64,000 nt of DNA from Gordionus sp. m RMFG-2023 (taxonomy: Eukaryota > Nematomorpha > Gordioida > Chordodea > Parachordodidae): assembly GCF_954871325.1 (NCBI RefSeq), contig NC_088779.1, forward strand, positions 25,096,869 through 25,160,868, in the 5' to 3' direction. Each line of letters begins with the position of its first letter. Position 1 is the first letter of the stretch. Below the pieces are notes generated by a model. It was not told where the DNA came from and made no database searches. It saw nothing but the letters and a program-made list of their open reading frames with translations. Shown one piece after another: positions 24,656-36,300 of the stretch. The position numbers and the translations under genes are program-made.

Positions 24656-25094
24656 GCCGACCCAACAAGCCCACCCATCAAGCCGACTCATTGGGTCGGC
24701 TTATCGGGTCGGCGCAATTGGTCGGTCTGATCTATGGCTAAATGGGTTCGCTCGGATTTAAGGTCTTTTTTTTCGGCTCAAACCTTGCTGGGTTTTCGGC
24801 CAAGCCTACCCGACCCAGCAATTTAACAACACTAGTTGGGCCTCCATATGATTCACGTTCGCTCACTTGGACAGGTCTATGACTAAGTGCTAGTTACAGG
24901 GTTGCCAGGTCAAAATTTTCAAATTGTGGGAGAAATTAGGTATTTTGTGGGAGAAATATATAAATTGTGGGAGAAATTGCTAAAAAAATTTTTTTGCGGG
25001 CCTTCGGCCCGCAAAGGCCCGGCCTGCGGGCGGGATTTAGAATTGACTTAGTTATCCGCTTATTATTTTTTATAAATATAAAATCTAATCTAAA

Positions 25095-25545
25095 ATAAAA
25101 TAGGTAATTATTTTTCAAAATAAAATAGCCAACTATTTAAAATAAAATAGCTAACTTTTTCCAAAATAAAATAGCCAACTATTTTTCAAAAATAAAATAG
25201 CCAACTATTTTTCAAAAATAAAATAGCCAACTATTTTTCAAAATAAAATAGCCAACTATTTTTCAAAATAAAATAGCCAACTATTTTTCAAAATAAAATA
25301 GCCAACTATTTTTCAAAATAAAAGAGCCAACTATTTTTCAAAAATATAAGAGCCAACTATTTTTCAAAATAAAATAGCCAATTATTTTTCAAAATAAAAT
25401 TTCCAACTCTTTTTCAAAATAAAATAGGTAACTCTTTAGAATAAAATAGCCAACTATTTTTCAAAATAAAATAGCCAACTATTTTTCAAAATAAAATATC
25501 CAACTATTTTCCAAAATAAAATACGCAACTATTTTTCAAAATAGG
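25095..25545. repeat. 26-bp tandem repeat, about 18 units
   Basis: Units are built on AGCCAACTATTTTTC followed by AAAATAAAAT, with unit lengths of 25-27 bp and a few variants (AGGTAATT, TCCAACTAT). The array lies inside the 24897-27134 hAT element and has no spacers. Confidence 0.9.
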
Positions 25546-25859
25546 TAATTACTGTACGACACAAAATTTCTTAGAGTACTATCTTTATTATTAAAATAAC
25601 ATATTTATTTATTATAATATATTAATTTTGTTTAAAAATAATAACCAACGATCTTTTTTAATTACAAAAGAATGTAAACAAGATAAAATTTTATAAAAAA
25701 ATTGTAATTTTACAATGTAAAAAAATAAATGTATAAATAAGATTTTATAAAAAAACAAACAATTTTAAATTTACAATGTAAAAAATATTTATAATCAGTG
25801 CGGGGAAGTTGTTCTACAGTATTTAGTTAATACAATGGGGGAAGGGAATATGATTATTT

Positions 25860-26330
25860 GAGGTATCAAAAATCTTCAAAGCATAAATCAGTACAGGGCA
25901 TTCTATCAACATCTATTGCAAAACAAAAATATTCTTCAAAAATTAGAAATAATATAGATGCAACTACAGTTGCGGAAATGGTAAATACCTATCATGCAGT
26001 ACAACATTCAGAGAGTTACTCAACATCTTAATGTTGGTAGAATCTTTCCCCATAATATTTAACGACTAATATAAATGAAAAGTATACTTTGTAGAACACA
26101 AAATGAGCAAGGCTATCAACAATGTTTTAGGATATAAATCCAGGTCAATTCTTGACGATTTGAAAGATGTGCAAACATATGCAATTCTAACAGATGCATC
26201 TAATAAGGAGATATCAAAACATTTCCCTTGATCCTCCCCTATTTCAACAAAATTAATGTGATTCAATAAAACTATTAAAAAAATTTTCTCCAGATATGAA
26301 ATATCCAAAGACATAGCTAACCATATATAA
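25860..26330 (+). pseudogene. hAT transposase fossil within the 24897-27134 element
   Basis: Plus-strand pieces read SSKIRNNIDATTVAEMVNTY and later LTDASNKEI, matching the N-terminal half of hAT transposases of the type domesticated in SCAND3-like proteins. Frames are interrupted and the C-terminal half is not recognisable. Confidence 0.65.
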
Positions 26331-27205
26331 TGGTAAATATGGCAGATTTGGCATTACCAATGAATTGCATGGCAGCTTTCTGATCTGATAATTCCTCAGT
26401 AAATTTGGCAAAAACCATAGTGTATTTACAGAATTGAGTCAGCATAATGTTGGTTGACAGGTTCCTCCTAATACGTGCCATCGTAGAATTTTAAAATTTT
26501 ACAAACCTTTAAAAAATAAATAGATTATAAAAGCTGTCCTATTTGAAAAAAAATTTCAAAAATAAATGGCAGAAGTATATTTAGGAATTTTACATATAGG
26601 AAATCTACTATATGCTGTTAATATGCAGTTGCAATCAGAAGAATATAATTTAATAAAGGCTCACTAAATTATGCTGCAGAAATACCAAAGTAATCCACTT
26701 CTAAAAGTTCTATTCTTCTATGAAAATGTTGAGTGGAGCACTGAAATTATAGAATCTAGAAATTTAAAATATATTTATAATAATTATACATACTATTCTA
26801 ACTTCAAATTTTGAAAATGTCGAATGGATTGGATTGGATGGAGAATTTAAAATTAGCGGAAAAATAAAATAAAAGAACTAGACATATTTTTCGAATAAAT
26901 ATTTAAAATTTATTTTAAAAATATAAAAATAATCAAATACTGTTTCTCAAAATTATTATTTATATATTAAAAACATTAAAATGCTAAAAAAAAATTGTGG
27001 GAGAAATTAAAAAATTGTGGGAGATTTTTGTGGGAGATTTCGAATTGTGGGAGTTTTGTGGGAGTGAGATGTATGTGGGTAAACTAAAAAATTGTGGGAG
27101 ACTCCCACTGATGGGGGGAGGCATGGCAACCCTGGCTAGATATAAGATTGAAGGTAATATAATTCAACAGTTTAAAAATTTGAGGGCAAATTTCCATAAA
27201 ATTTG

Positions 27206-27310
27206 TTAATATCCTTGAGAAAAAAATCGGCACAACTATATGAAGGAGTGGGCCAACATACAATTCACGTTCGCTCACTTTAGGTAGGTCTGTGACCACG
27301 TGCTTGATAA
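27206..27310 (+). promoter_or_regulatory. 5' flank of DHDH-2, duplicated upstream
   Basis: This stretch ends about 20 bp before the start codon and matches the upstream copy at 16845-16902 plus 24843-24896. The best conserved part is ATTCACGTTCGCTCACTT. Conservation could reflect a shared control element or only a recent tandem duplication. No TATA box or initiator can be called with confidence in this composition. Confidence 0.4.
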
Positions 27311-27329
27311 GGTAAGAAATTATTAAAAA

Positions 27330-30300
27330 ATGAAAATAGATAAACTACGTTGGGGAATTATTTCAGCTGGTCGAATAAGCAATGATTTTTGTATAGGCTT
27401 GAGAAGTGATCCAGATAAAGGACATCAGGTTTGCTTTGATAATACAATAAATATCTATAAATAAAGCTAGTTTCATTTTACCTTGCTTAATTATTTTTCA
27501 AATTATATTAGCATTTTTTAATTAAATAATTATAATCATTTAGAACAATTTATAAATGATCATTATTTTATTAATTTGTTAGGATGATTGATTAGTTACC
27601 TTTCATATTTAAAGATTATAGCTGTAGCTGCAAGAGATAAAAAGAAAGCCAAAGAATTTGCTGAAAAACATGAAATACAAGAATCTTATGACAATTATGA
27701 AGCCTTAGCAAATCATCCTAATATAGGTATTAAATTTAGCAAACTGGTTCCAAAGGTTATAGGATGGACTAGTATCCAGCCCATATAAATGTAGTATTTG
27801 GATTTCCAACCTACCAAGAAATATTTTTACCTGTCCCATAAAATATATTTTATGTATTAGCCAGCCCAGCCCTTAATGTTTCATAAATATCACTTTAAGC
27901 TAATAAACATTTCCTCCCTATTCATGCCAACCCCCCTCTCCCCCAGAAATGTATACAATATATCACTAAGGAAAATTTTGAAAGAAAAATTAATAACCTT
28001 TTAAAATAATGACTAACAAAAGTTATTTTTATAAAAGATTCATATAATCAAAGGTCTACAATAACGGAACTTCAACACCTCCAATGAAATTTATTGGGTA
28101 AACCCCTATCGTATAGTGCCTCCCCCCTCAGCAAAATCTTGGATATACATTTATGCATATTATCAAAGGTATTTGACCTAGGCATAAAATATCTTACAAT
28201 TTGCCCAGTATAAACCTTTTTTTCTCATTGGCTTGTCTATGAAGCATAGATCTCTTCTAGCATCCTTATTGTCAATATTAAAAATAAAATTTATAATTGG
28301 TTTCATGTAGATGGTTTGGGGATTTGCCTGAAATAATATAATGACTATCACAAATTCTGAAACCTAAATGTCAAGATATAATGTCTCACTTTTGCTCTAA
28401 ATAAGATACCAGCATAATTGATTGCAAGCTTATAAAAAATATTGGATTTGTCAAATTTTTAAAATGAATACACTAAATAGTCTGTTTTTTCTCTCTTATT
28501 TTTTATTTAAAAAATTTTTATTCTCTAAACCAGAGACCTGCATAGGTACCATTTGCATTGCCAAGCCCAGATATTTTTTGAAATAATTATTTTTTCAGCC
28601 TGGCCCAGATTTTTTAAAAATATATTATTTCTTAAATTTTATAGCTAATAATAGGAAATTAAAATATTATAGTTTGAAAAATATAGCCAAGCCCAGGTAT
28701 CTTATAAAATTTTTTTTAGGTCTGGCCCATTAAAAAAAATTAATATATGGCCTGACCTGCGTACCTGGACTGGGCCTGATTAAGGTAATATTGAAAATAT
28801 CAGAAAAGACCCTATTAAAATCTAAAAACTTTTATGTCTTTTTTTTAAACATCAAGTCTCAATCTCTAAAGTCCTAACTAGTGTTCTTATATAGTTTGAT
28901 TTTGGTTGATATGTCAGACTTATGGCCTACTCCCTACTAGGTTTGTTTGACCCAAGAATAGCAATGTTAAAATCATTTTGATTTTGTCGAGTTTTGAAAA
29001 TAGTTAGATCAAGATTTTAGATAAAATATATAGTCTAGATCTCGAGAGTGGCACAAGACAACTATGAGAATGGAGGAAAAAAAATTAGAGAAAATTCTGA
29101 TCATTCTTTTATGAATGACAGCGGAATCTAGAGAACTAAAATGTTTTACTTTTTTCATGTTATTGAATTTAAATATAATAAAATAATGCCACAGATCCTA
29201 TAATCCAAAGGATCTTTTTAATTAGAAAAAATGACTATATCATTACATTTAAAGAATGGGAAATATCCCAGGCTTTGTCACTATTGTGTGAAAATAGTAG
29301 TTTCTAGGTACACATATTTCATAGTCTTAAACATAATAGGGTAAAAATAAAGGGAAATAAATAAGAATATTGACATTTTTTTACTCATATTTTGGAGTTT
29401 ACACCTCTCTACATTTTTCTTATAAATTATAACTACATCTCATAATCTACCTAGCTAACTTTTTAAAATTAGGTAACCACATGTCGAGCAATGACCCTGC
29501 ATTTCAGAGTTGTTAAACGCTATTTTTAAAAGTAACGCGCTACCGCTATAGCTATTTGTCAAAAAAAGTAGCGCGCTACCGCTTTCGCTATTTGAAAAAA
29601 GTAGCGCGCTATTAGCTACTTTTAAGCTACTTTTTATAAAAAAATTTTAGAAACAAATGAAACAAATTTTTTTTAAATTTATTTTTTGCTTATAATGTAA
29701 ATGTAAAATAAATAATATATAAAAATCAACATTTATAAATATAAAAATATAGTTAGTTTAGATTATAAAAAAATAAGCAATATAAATAAATATTTATTTT
29801 AATTTGTTGCATTTTAATAATAATATCATTTCAATATTATCATCCACAAGTCTAGAGCGACGATCAGAAAGTATAAGCTTTGCTTTACTAAATAATCTCA
29901 CGACACTAGCACTTGAGGGCAAGGAAGCTCTAAAAATATTGAATCAGATCAATTTATAAATATAAATAAGTTTTTACCTTCTGTTATGTGTCCAACTATC
30001 TGCCGGTGTACATACATAAGATATATCTGATAACTCTACTATTAGAGCATCTTTCATCACTTTGAAGTTGTCGGCTATTTTATTCATAAGTGTCTGGCGA
30101 CATAAAACTGTTGTGCCAGGGGATAAAGTTTTAATCATCATAGTAAATGATGGATTATCAACCAAGGACAATGGCTGAACTGTGTCAATAATAAAATCAA
30201 CAATTACTTTATCAGCCAATTTTTGTGAAATATTGGCATGTTTATTATCAGTTAATTTGGTTTGGATAGTATTTGTCTATTTGAATGAAGATTCTCTTAT

Positions 30301-33300
30301 ACCAAAATTTTTTATATGTTTCTCTATTTCCTTATAGCAATTGGCGTGAACAGTCTAATAAAATAAATAATATTATAATGTAAAAATAACAATTTACCTT
30401 TAGGTGTTTCTTCAGGTTATAGCTACTCGATTGATTTGATGATATATTTTTTTTACATTTTAAGCACAGGAATTTGAATCCAGATTTTGTTTTAATATTT
30501 ATTTTAAAAAATTTTTCAAATCTAAGGAATGGGAAATCGTTATTAGAGCTATTAAGTACATTTTCTTCCATTGAATCTTCCATGTCTGAATCACTTTCAA
30601 GGATTTGGATATCCATGGGCGATGCCATTTTAGATTATTAACACAGATTGAAAATATAAATTAAAAATTGAAAATATATTTATTTCAAAATTAATTAATA
30701 AATTATAAAAATTATAATTAATTATGATATTATATTTAAATTTTCATGTTTATACTTACATTCATTATATTTTTTAAAAGTAGCTAAGTAGCGCGCTAAA
30801 AAATTAAATAATTTAAAAAAAAGTAGCGGCTATTAGCTATAGCTACCAAAAAAGATAGCGCGCTACTTTAACAACTCCGCTGCATTTACAGTTAACGCGA
30901 ATTCGTGGTGAAGTATACAAAATTATAGCTATTCGTGCTAACTATGAATTACGGGTTAAGATTAACTATATTCATAAATTTGTGCTTCAAAAAACAACAC
31001 TATGAACGGGTTTGCTCTTATCTGGGTTATCTCACAAATTAAGCAAAAAATGAATAATATGCTTTCAGAATTATTACATCTTTCCCATTACACGGATTAT
31101 GTTTATATTCATTTTGTAAAAGTTGCTAATAACCCGTGATTTAATATTGATTATGTTATTTTATATTTCAAGAGGTATATTATGTGGGCACAATTAATAA
31201 TGCTCATCATGAAGTTGTGATGATGCTGCTCAATTTGGGTAAAAATGTGTTGTGCGAGAAACCACTAGGAATGAACGTTAAAGAGACACAAGATATGATT
31301 GCTGCAGCTCAAAAAAATAAAGTCTTTTTCATGGAGGTAATTTGTACCGCAAATTAGCTTATTCCTCTTAATAACCAAATAATTCATTAGATTTAGGGGG
31401 TGGGGGAGGGTGTGTACATCCACTTTTTTGGAGGTCTATCTGATCCCATATTAGATTGAAACCCCCACCCCCCTCAAAATATCTACTCTCCTAAAAAAAT
31501 TTCGCCCCTTTCGCCGGCGATATTTCCACATTTTGAATTACGCGTTTTTAATTATAATGGCACTCCCTTCATATATTTTAAAATTATCATTACTCTATTA
31601 CCAACTGAAAAAGGGAATTATTATTTAGAACATGAATATTTTTAAACCCCCTTATTTAATGAATTGTATGCAATGCATTATTTTAGTATATTGCTTGGCA
31701 TGAATATGAGCTTGTTAATAGAATGTCTAATCCTTTAAAATTTCATTTGAAAAGATACCAGAAATTATCCATAAATAAGTTTTATTTGAAAAATAATGAC
31801 TGATTGTATATAACGGATAAATTTGGTCATTATTTAGCAATATCATTAATATTTTACAGCAATATATTTTGTCCTATTTCATTTAAAAATTTAATAGAAA
31901 ACCCCTCAATAAATTTAGCCTACCTCTAGCCTACCCCCTTTAAATGCCTACCCCCTATCCCCCTACAAAAAAAATGGTAGCCAACTGTTTCTACCCACCT
32001 CGCTCATGTAGGCTCTATGCTTTATTACCGATCCGATATCATATCATCCCTGATTTTGGATTCTGTAAACAAACTAATCTTTTTAATGCAAATTTATCTA
32101 TTTACAAGTAAGTAATAAACAAATATATTATGAAATTTGAAATAAATATTTAAATTAATACTTAAAATTGGAATTTAATCATATTTATAATATACATTTA
32201 CTTAAAAAATTAAGAAGCCATTTTATCGGATCGGAAATTATAACATCGGTCCTCCCGGTCCGATAAAAAATATGCGCATCAATAATTAGATGTTCATATT
32301 CGGGTTTTTAAATCGCATTATTATTAAACTTTGAAACCTATGTTTCTTATTTGTTTCCTTTTTTTAAAAAAAAAGTTTTGTTAAGACCCCGATGCTAAAT
32401 ATCGAATCGGGCCAATATTTTCAAAAAAAAAACCTATCCGATTTGACAAGAGGGGCTAAAAAAATCCATTCAGCTCAAACATTACTCATATTTTAATGAG
32501 ATGATTAAACTAAAAGAAAAAAAACAATGCCCTTAATCATTCATTATAGTTAGTCGTGGTTAGTGTTGTTAAAAAGCCTATTCGGGTCGATTTTTATAAA
32601 AGCCCTGATAAGTCATGGTTATATGAATGAAAAATATTTTTTTGTATGACATTGGTTCAAAAAATGGTAAATGTATTGGTTATTCTGATCGGTTTTATGG
32701 AATTATCGGAAAATATGGGATCGGATCGATGAAAAATTTGTGGATCGGCATAGCCCTAATTTTATCGGTGAAAATTGGGAACTTGTGCATTTTTTGTCAG
32801 TTGATGGGTAAATCATAAATTAAATAAATTAAATAAAACATTAAACTCAAATTTTGAATGCCTTGTATTTATTGAATAAAAATTAATATTATATTTTCTA
32901 ATTTATTTATTAGTTTTTTTAAAATTTTATTTATAAAAAAAAACAAAGGGAATGTGGGCCAGATTTTTTCCTGTGCAAGTAAAATTAAGAGAAGAATTAA
33001 AGAAAAAAACCTTGGGGGATGTCAAATTAGTAACAGTAACTATTGGAAAAGCCGTTGATAAGGATAAAATGCAAAGAATTTTAAAGGTACAGACCCTTTT
33101 CTAAAATAAATTATTTTATTTTATTATATTTGATTTTTCTTTGGGGTTCAAAGTTTATGACGATAAATTTTGATAAATTTTTTTTTTGGTTGTCAAAAAA
33201 GAGCTTGGAATTGGGAGCTCCCGTTTTTAAATATTATAAATATTCGGTTACTTAAAATATTATTAAGTGGGCTTCTGGTTCGGGAGAATAAACTCAGATA

Positions 33301-36300
33301 TCGTTTAAAATTGAATGTATCGACCGATATCGCTTCATCTCTGATTTTAAACGATATATTTGTAAATTACTTGCACATTCGTTAGAATAGGTTTCCGGGG
33401 AACCCGTTACCTCTAAATTTAAAAATGGGTTCCGGTTGCTGAAAATTTAGGATTCCGGTTCGTATAAATTTTAAGAGTTCTCGATTTCCGGTTTCGAACT
33501 CTGTTTAATAAAGTATAAGATAGTTTTAACAAACCATTTTTTACTTAAAAAAACAATAAATTTCAAAGCCCGAATTAGGTGGCGGATGTATGTTGGACAT
33601 GGGTGTATACACTATCGCTATTTCTCAGATGGTGTTTGGCGAAATGCCTAAAAATGTAACTGCCGTTGGATACCTAAATGAATATGGTGCGTTTATAAAT
33701 CTAAATTTTACAGATTCTTATAAGATAAATTTTTTTCTAAGAAATACAAAAGTATTTCTCTTCTATTGATTTTAATATTAATTTTATCCATTCAATCATG
33801 AGTGTAATTTAAGAAATTTATTTTAATAAAGAAAAATTGATCCTGTAAACATATTTTAAGAATTGATCAGCTCTTAAATTATATCGGATCTGATCTTGCT
33901 ACCAATGCGGCCTTATGAGTACTGAAAGTCAATAGTACGGTTCTATCGGCCTTAGTGGGTGACTGGACCAATTGTGTGCCAACCACATTTTGGGTCCGAT
34001 CTTTTATTAATATTTAAGTTTGCTTTACTACTCAATTAATATTATTTTTTACCTAATTATCTTGGTTTTATGTCATTTTTCTAGAGGATTTTAGTTTCTA
34101 TGAATTTTTAATTTCATTTTTATTTTACAATAATTAAGAACGTAAGTTTGTACAAAGTAGTATTTTACTTAGAGTACTAATGAACAAGAATTTATATGAT
34201 CTATTAATTCTCTTTTTTATATTATTACAACATTCATCTTAAAATAAGTCACATATTCCTTTTATTTTATTGTTATAAATTACATTTTATTTATCCCTTT
34301 TTTAACCAAAAACAATTTTCCTTTTATATCTTTTTTAACAATAAATAAATCATCAAATAACCAATTATGTAAAATGAAAATGTTCGTTTAAAATTGATAT
34401 CAAAAAAATATATCAATTGTCAAAATAAATTGATTTTAAATAATGTTAATATGATAAAATAAAACGTAATATAAAATAATATTGATCACTAATTTAACAT
34501 TCCATCCTCCAAAGATTCGACTTATGTTTTCCTTGGATATGTTGAGTGGTAACGCCTTTGACGTTCATGATGTAATCTTGCAGATGTTTTGTTATTTATT
34601 TGAGTGTGACCGGTCGAGCATTCCTTATAACTGGATTCATTGATTCTTTCATATTGCTCCTTTCTCTTATATAGATAGACCCAGGATATCCGCCATGTTG
34701 CCTAACGATTGCGGTCAATGTTAGTGTGTCCTTGTCCTTAATCGCGATAAAGAGATTATGGACGTCATCAGTGATATAAGAAAAGGTGAAGTCATACAAA
34801 ACAAAACTTACAGGTTCATGGAAAATAAATTGAGCATAGTTGTTGACTGCCTTTACAATGAATCAAAAGTGATCATACCGTTCAACATGAGAAAACTAAT
34901 GCTGCAGGAGTAGCATAGAGGACATTTGGGGGCTCATTGGCCAAAACTTTTTGCCAGAGACTATATCTGGTGGCCTAGCCTAAACACCGATATAGATATT
35001 GACGTTAGAAATTGTGAGTCATGCAATTCTTGGGGCGATAATCCAAAAAAATACAACACGCTTGGACTGCCGTTAATAAACCTTTTGAAAGAATGCATAT
35101 AGATTTCGCAGGGCCGTTTCTGCAAAAATACTGGTTTGTAATGGTCGATCACACAGCAAGTTCCCCATCATTAAATCGATGAACTCTATAACGGCTGGAC
35201 AGACTGTCATTGAACTGATGACTATAAGCTTGTTTGGAATACCTAAACAAATGAAAGATAATGGCACCAACTTTACCAGCAAGTTGTTTGAAAAGTTTTG
35301 CAAAGACCACGAGATCAAGCACACTCGAACGTCGGCATATTACCAGCAATCCAATGGGCTGGTGGAGAGGATGATCAAAACCTTCAAAAATCACATGAAA
35401 AGAAGTCTGGAAAATAAAAAACTCGACGAGAAGATCGCCCTTGAAAGGTTTTTGTTGTACTATCGGAACACCCCTAATGCTGCAACGGTGTTGCACCAAG
35501 GAAAAAATTATTCCTGCATATGACGATAACTACCTGGGACTTGCTTAAACCAATAAAAATGAGCGACAACTCATTAGAGAAAATCATATCACCTGCAAGA
35601 ACAATAGAGATTGGTGACAAGTGTGGTTTAAAACGTTTAAAGTTAACAAATGGAAGAAGGGCATGGTCACTGACAAAGAGGGCAATTTGATATTCAAAAT
35701 AGGCAGGGGGTATGCTAAAGTCAGGAGACATCTGGATTAGATTAAAATGAGATTCTCGAATGATGTCCCTGAAGCCGCGATTAAGGACAAGGACTAGGCA
35801 AAATAGCGGATATCCTACTGGGTCTATCTACATAAGAGAAAGGAGCAATATGAAAGAATCAATGAATCCAGTTATAAGGAATGCTCGACCGGTCAGACTC
35901 AAACAAATACCAAAACATTTGGAAGATTACATCATGAACGTCAATGGCGTTACCACTCACAAGGAAAACGTAAGTCGAATTTCTTTGGAGGGTGGAATGT
36001 TAAATAAGTGATCAAGATTATTTTATATTAACGTTTTATTTTATCATATTAACATTATTTTAAAATCAATTTATTTTGACAATTGATATATTTTTTTAAT
36101 AGAATTATTATTAATTCTCTTTTTTATATTATTACAATATTCATATTAAAATAAGTCATATTTTCCTTTTATTTTATTGTTATAAATTACATTTTATTTA
36201 TCCTTTTTTAACCAAAAACAATTTTCCTTTTATATCTTTTTTAACAATAAATAAATCATCAAATAACCAATTATGTAAAATGAAAATGTTCGTTTAAAAT

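Larger units (their letters stand above)
16903..24834. mobile_element. 7.9 kb hAT-type composite with perfect target duplication
   Basis: The ends are inverted repeats starting TAGTGTTGTTAAAT. The flanking 8-mers GTTGGGCC (16895-16902 and 24835-24842) are identical, the hallmark of one hAT insertion event. Just inside each end lie GC-rich runs of GGGTCGGCTTGTT-like motifs in opposite orientations (about 16925-17095 and 24650-24820). Further in come opposed arrays of a ~120 bp satellite (17098-17410 and 22875-24655). The interior holds a dispersed repeat, hAT transposase remnants, a minisatellite and a fold-back. Either it is one large autonomous element whose subterminal repeats expanded, or a smaller element that took in later insertions. 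Confidence 0.85.
24897..27134 (+). mobile_element. 2.2 kb hAT element with GTGGGAGAAATT subterminal motif
   Basis: The ends CAGGGTTGCCAGG and GCATGGCAACCCTG are inverted repeats. The flanks GCTAGTTA (24889-24896) and GCTAGATA (27135-27142) form an 8-bp target duplication with one change. The motif TTGTGGGAG recurs three times inside the left end (24926-24976) and about six times inside the right end (26994-27105), all in the same orientation. Internal parts are a GC-rich hairpin (GCGGGCCTTCGGCCCGC, 25008-25024), a 26-bp repeat array and hAT transposase remains. It inserted in the upstream copy of the DHDH-2 5' flank. Confidence 0.85.

Noticed and set aside
25095-25545. Regular 26-bp repeat as a CRISPR or coding repeat
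   Set aside because: There are no spacers, all frames contain stops, and it lies inside a hAT element.
27084-27299. 71-residue minus-strand open frame over the DHDH-2 5' flank
   Set aside because: It crosses the end of a hAT element and a non-coding flank, with no motif or conservation.
35073-35731. Minus-strand frames across the integrase region
   Set aside because: They are antisense shadows of the plus-strand integrase fossil.
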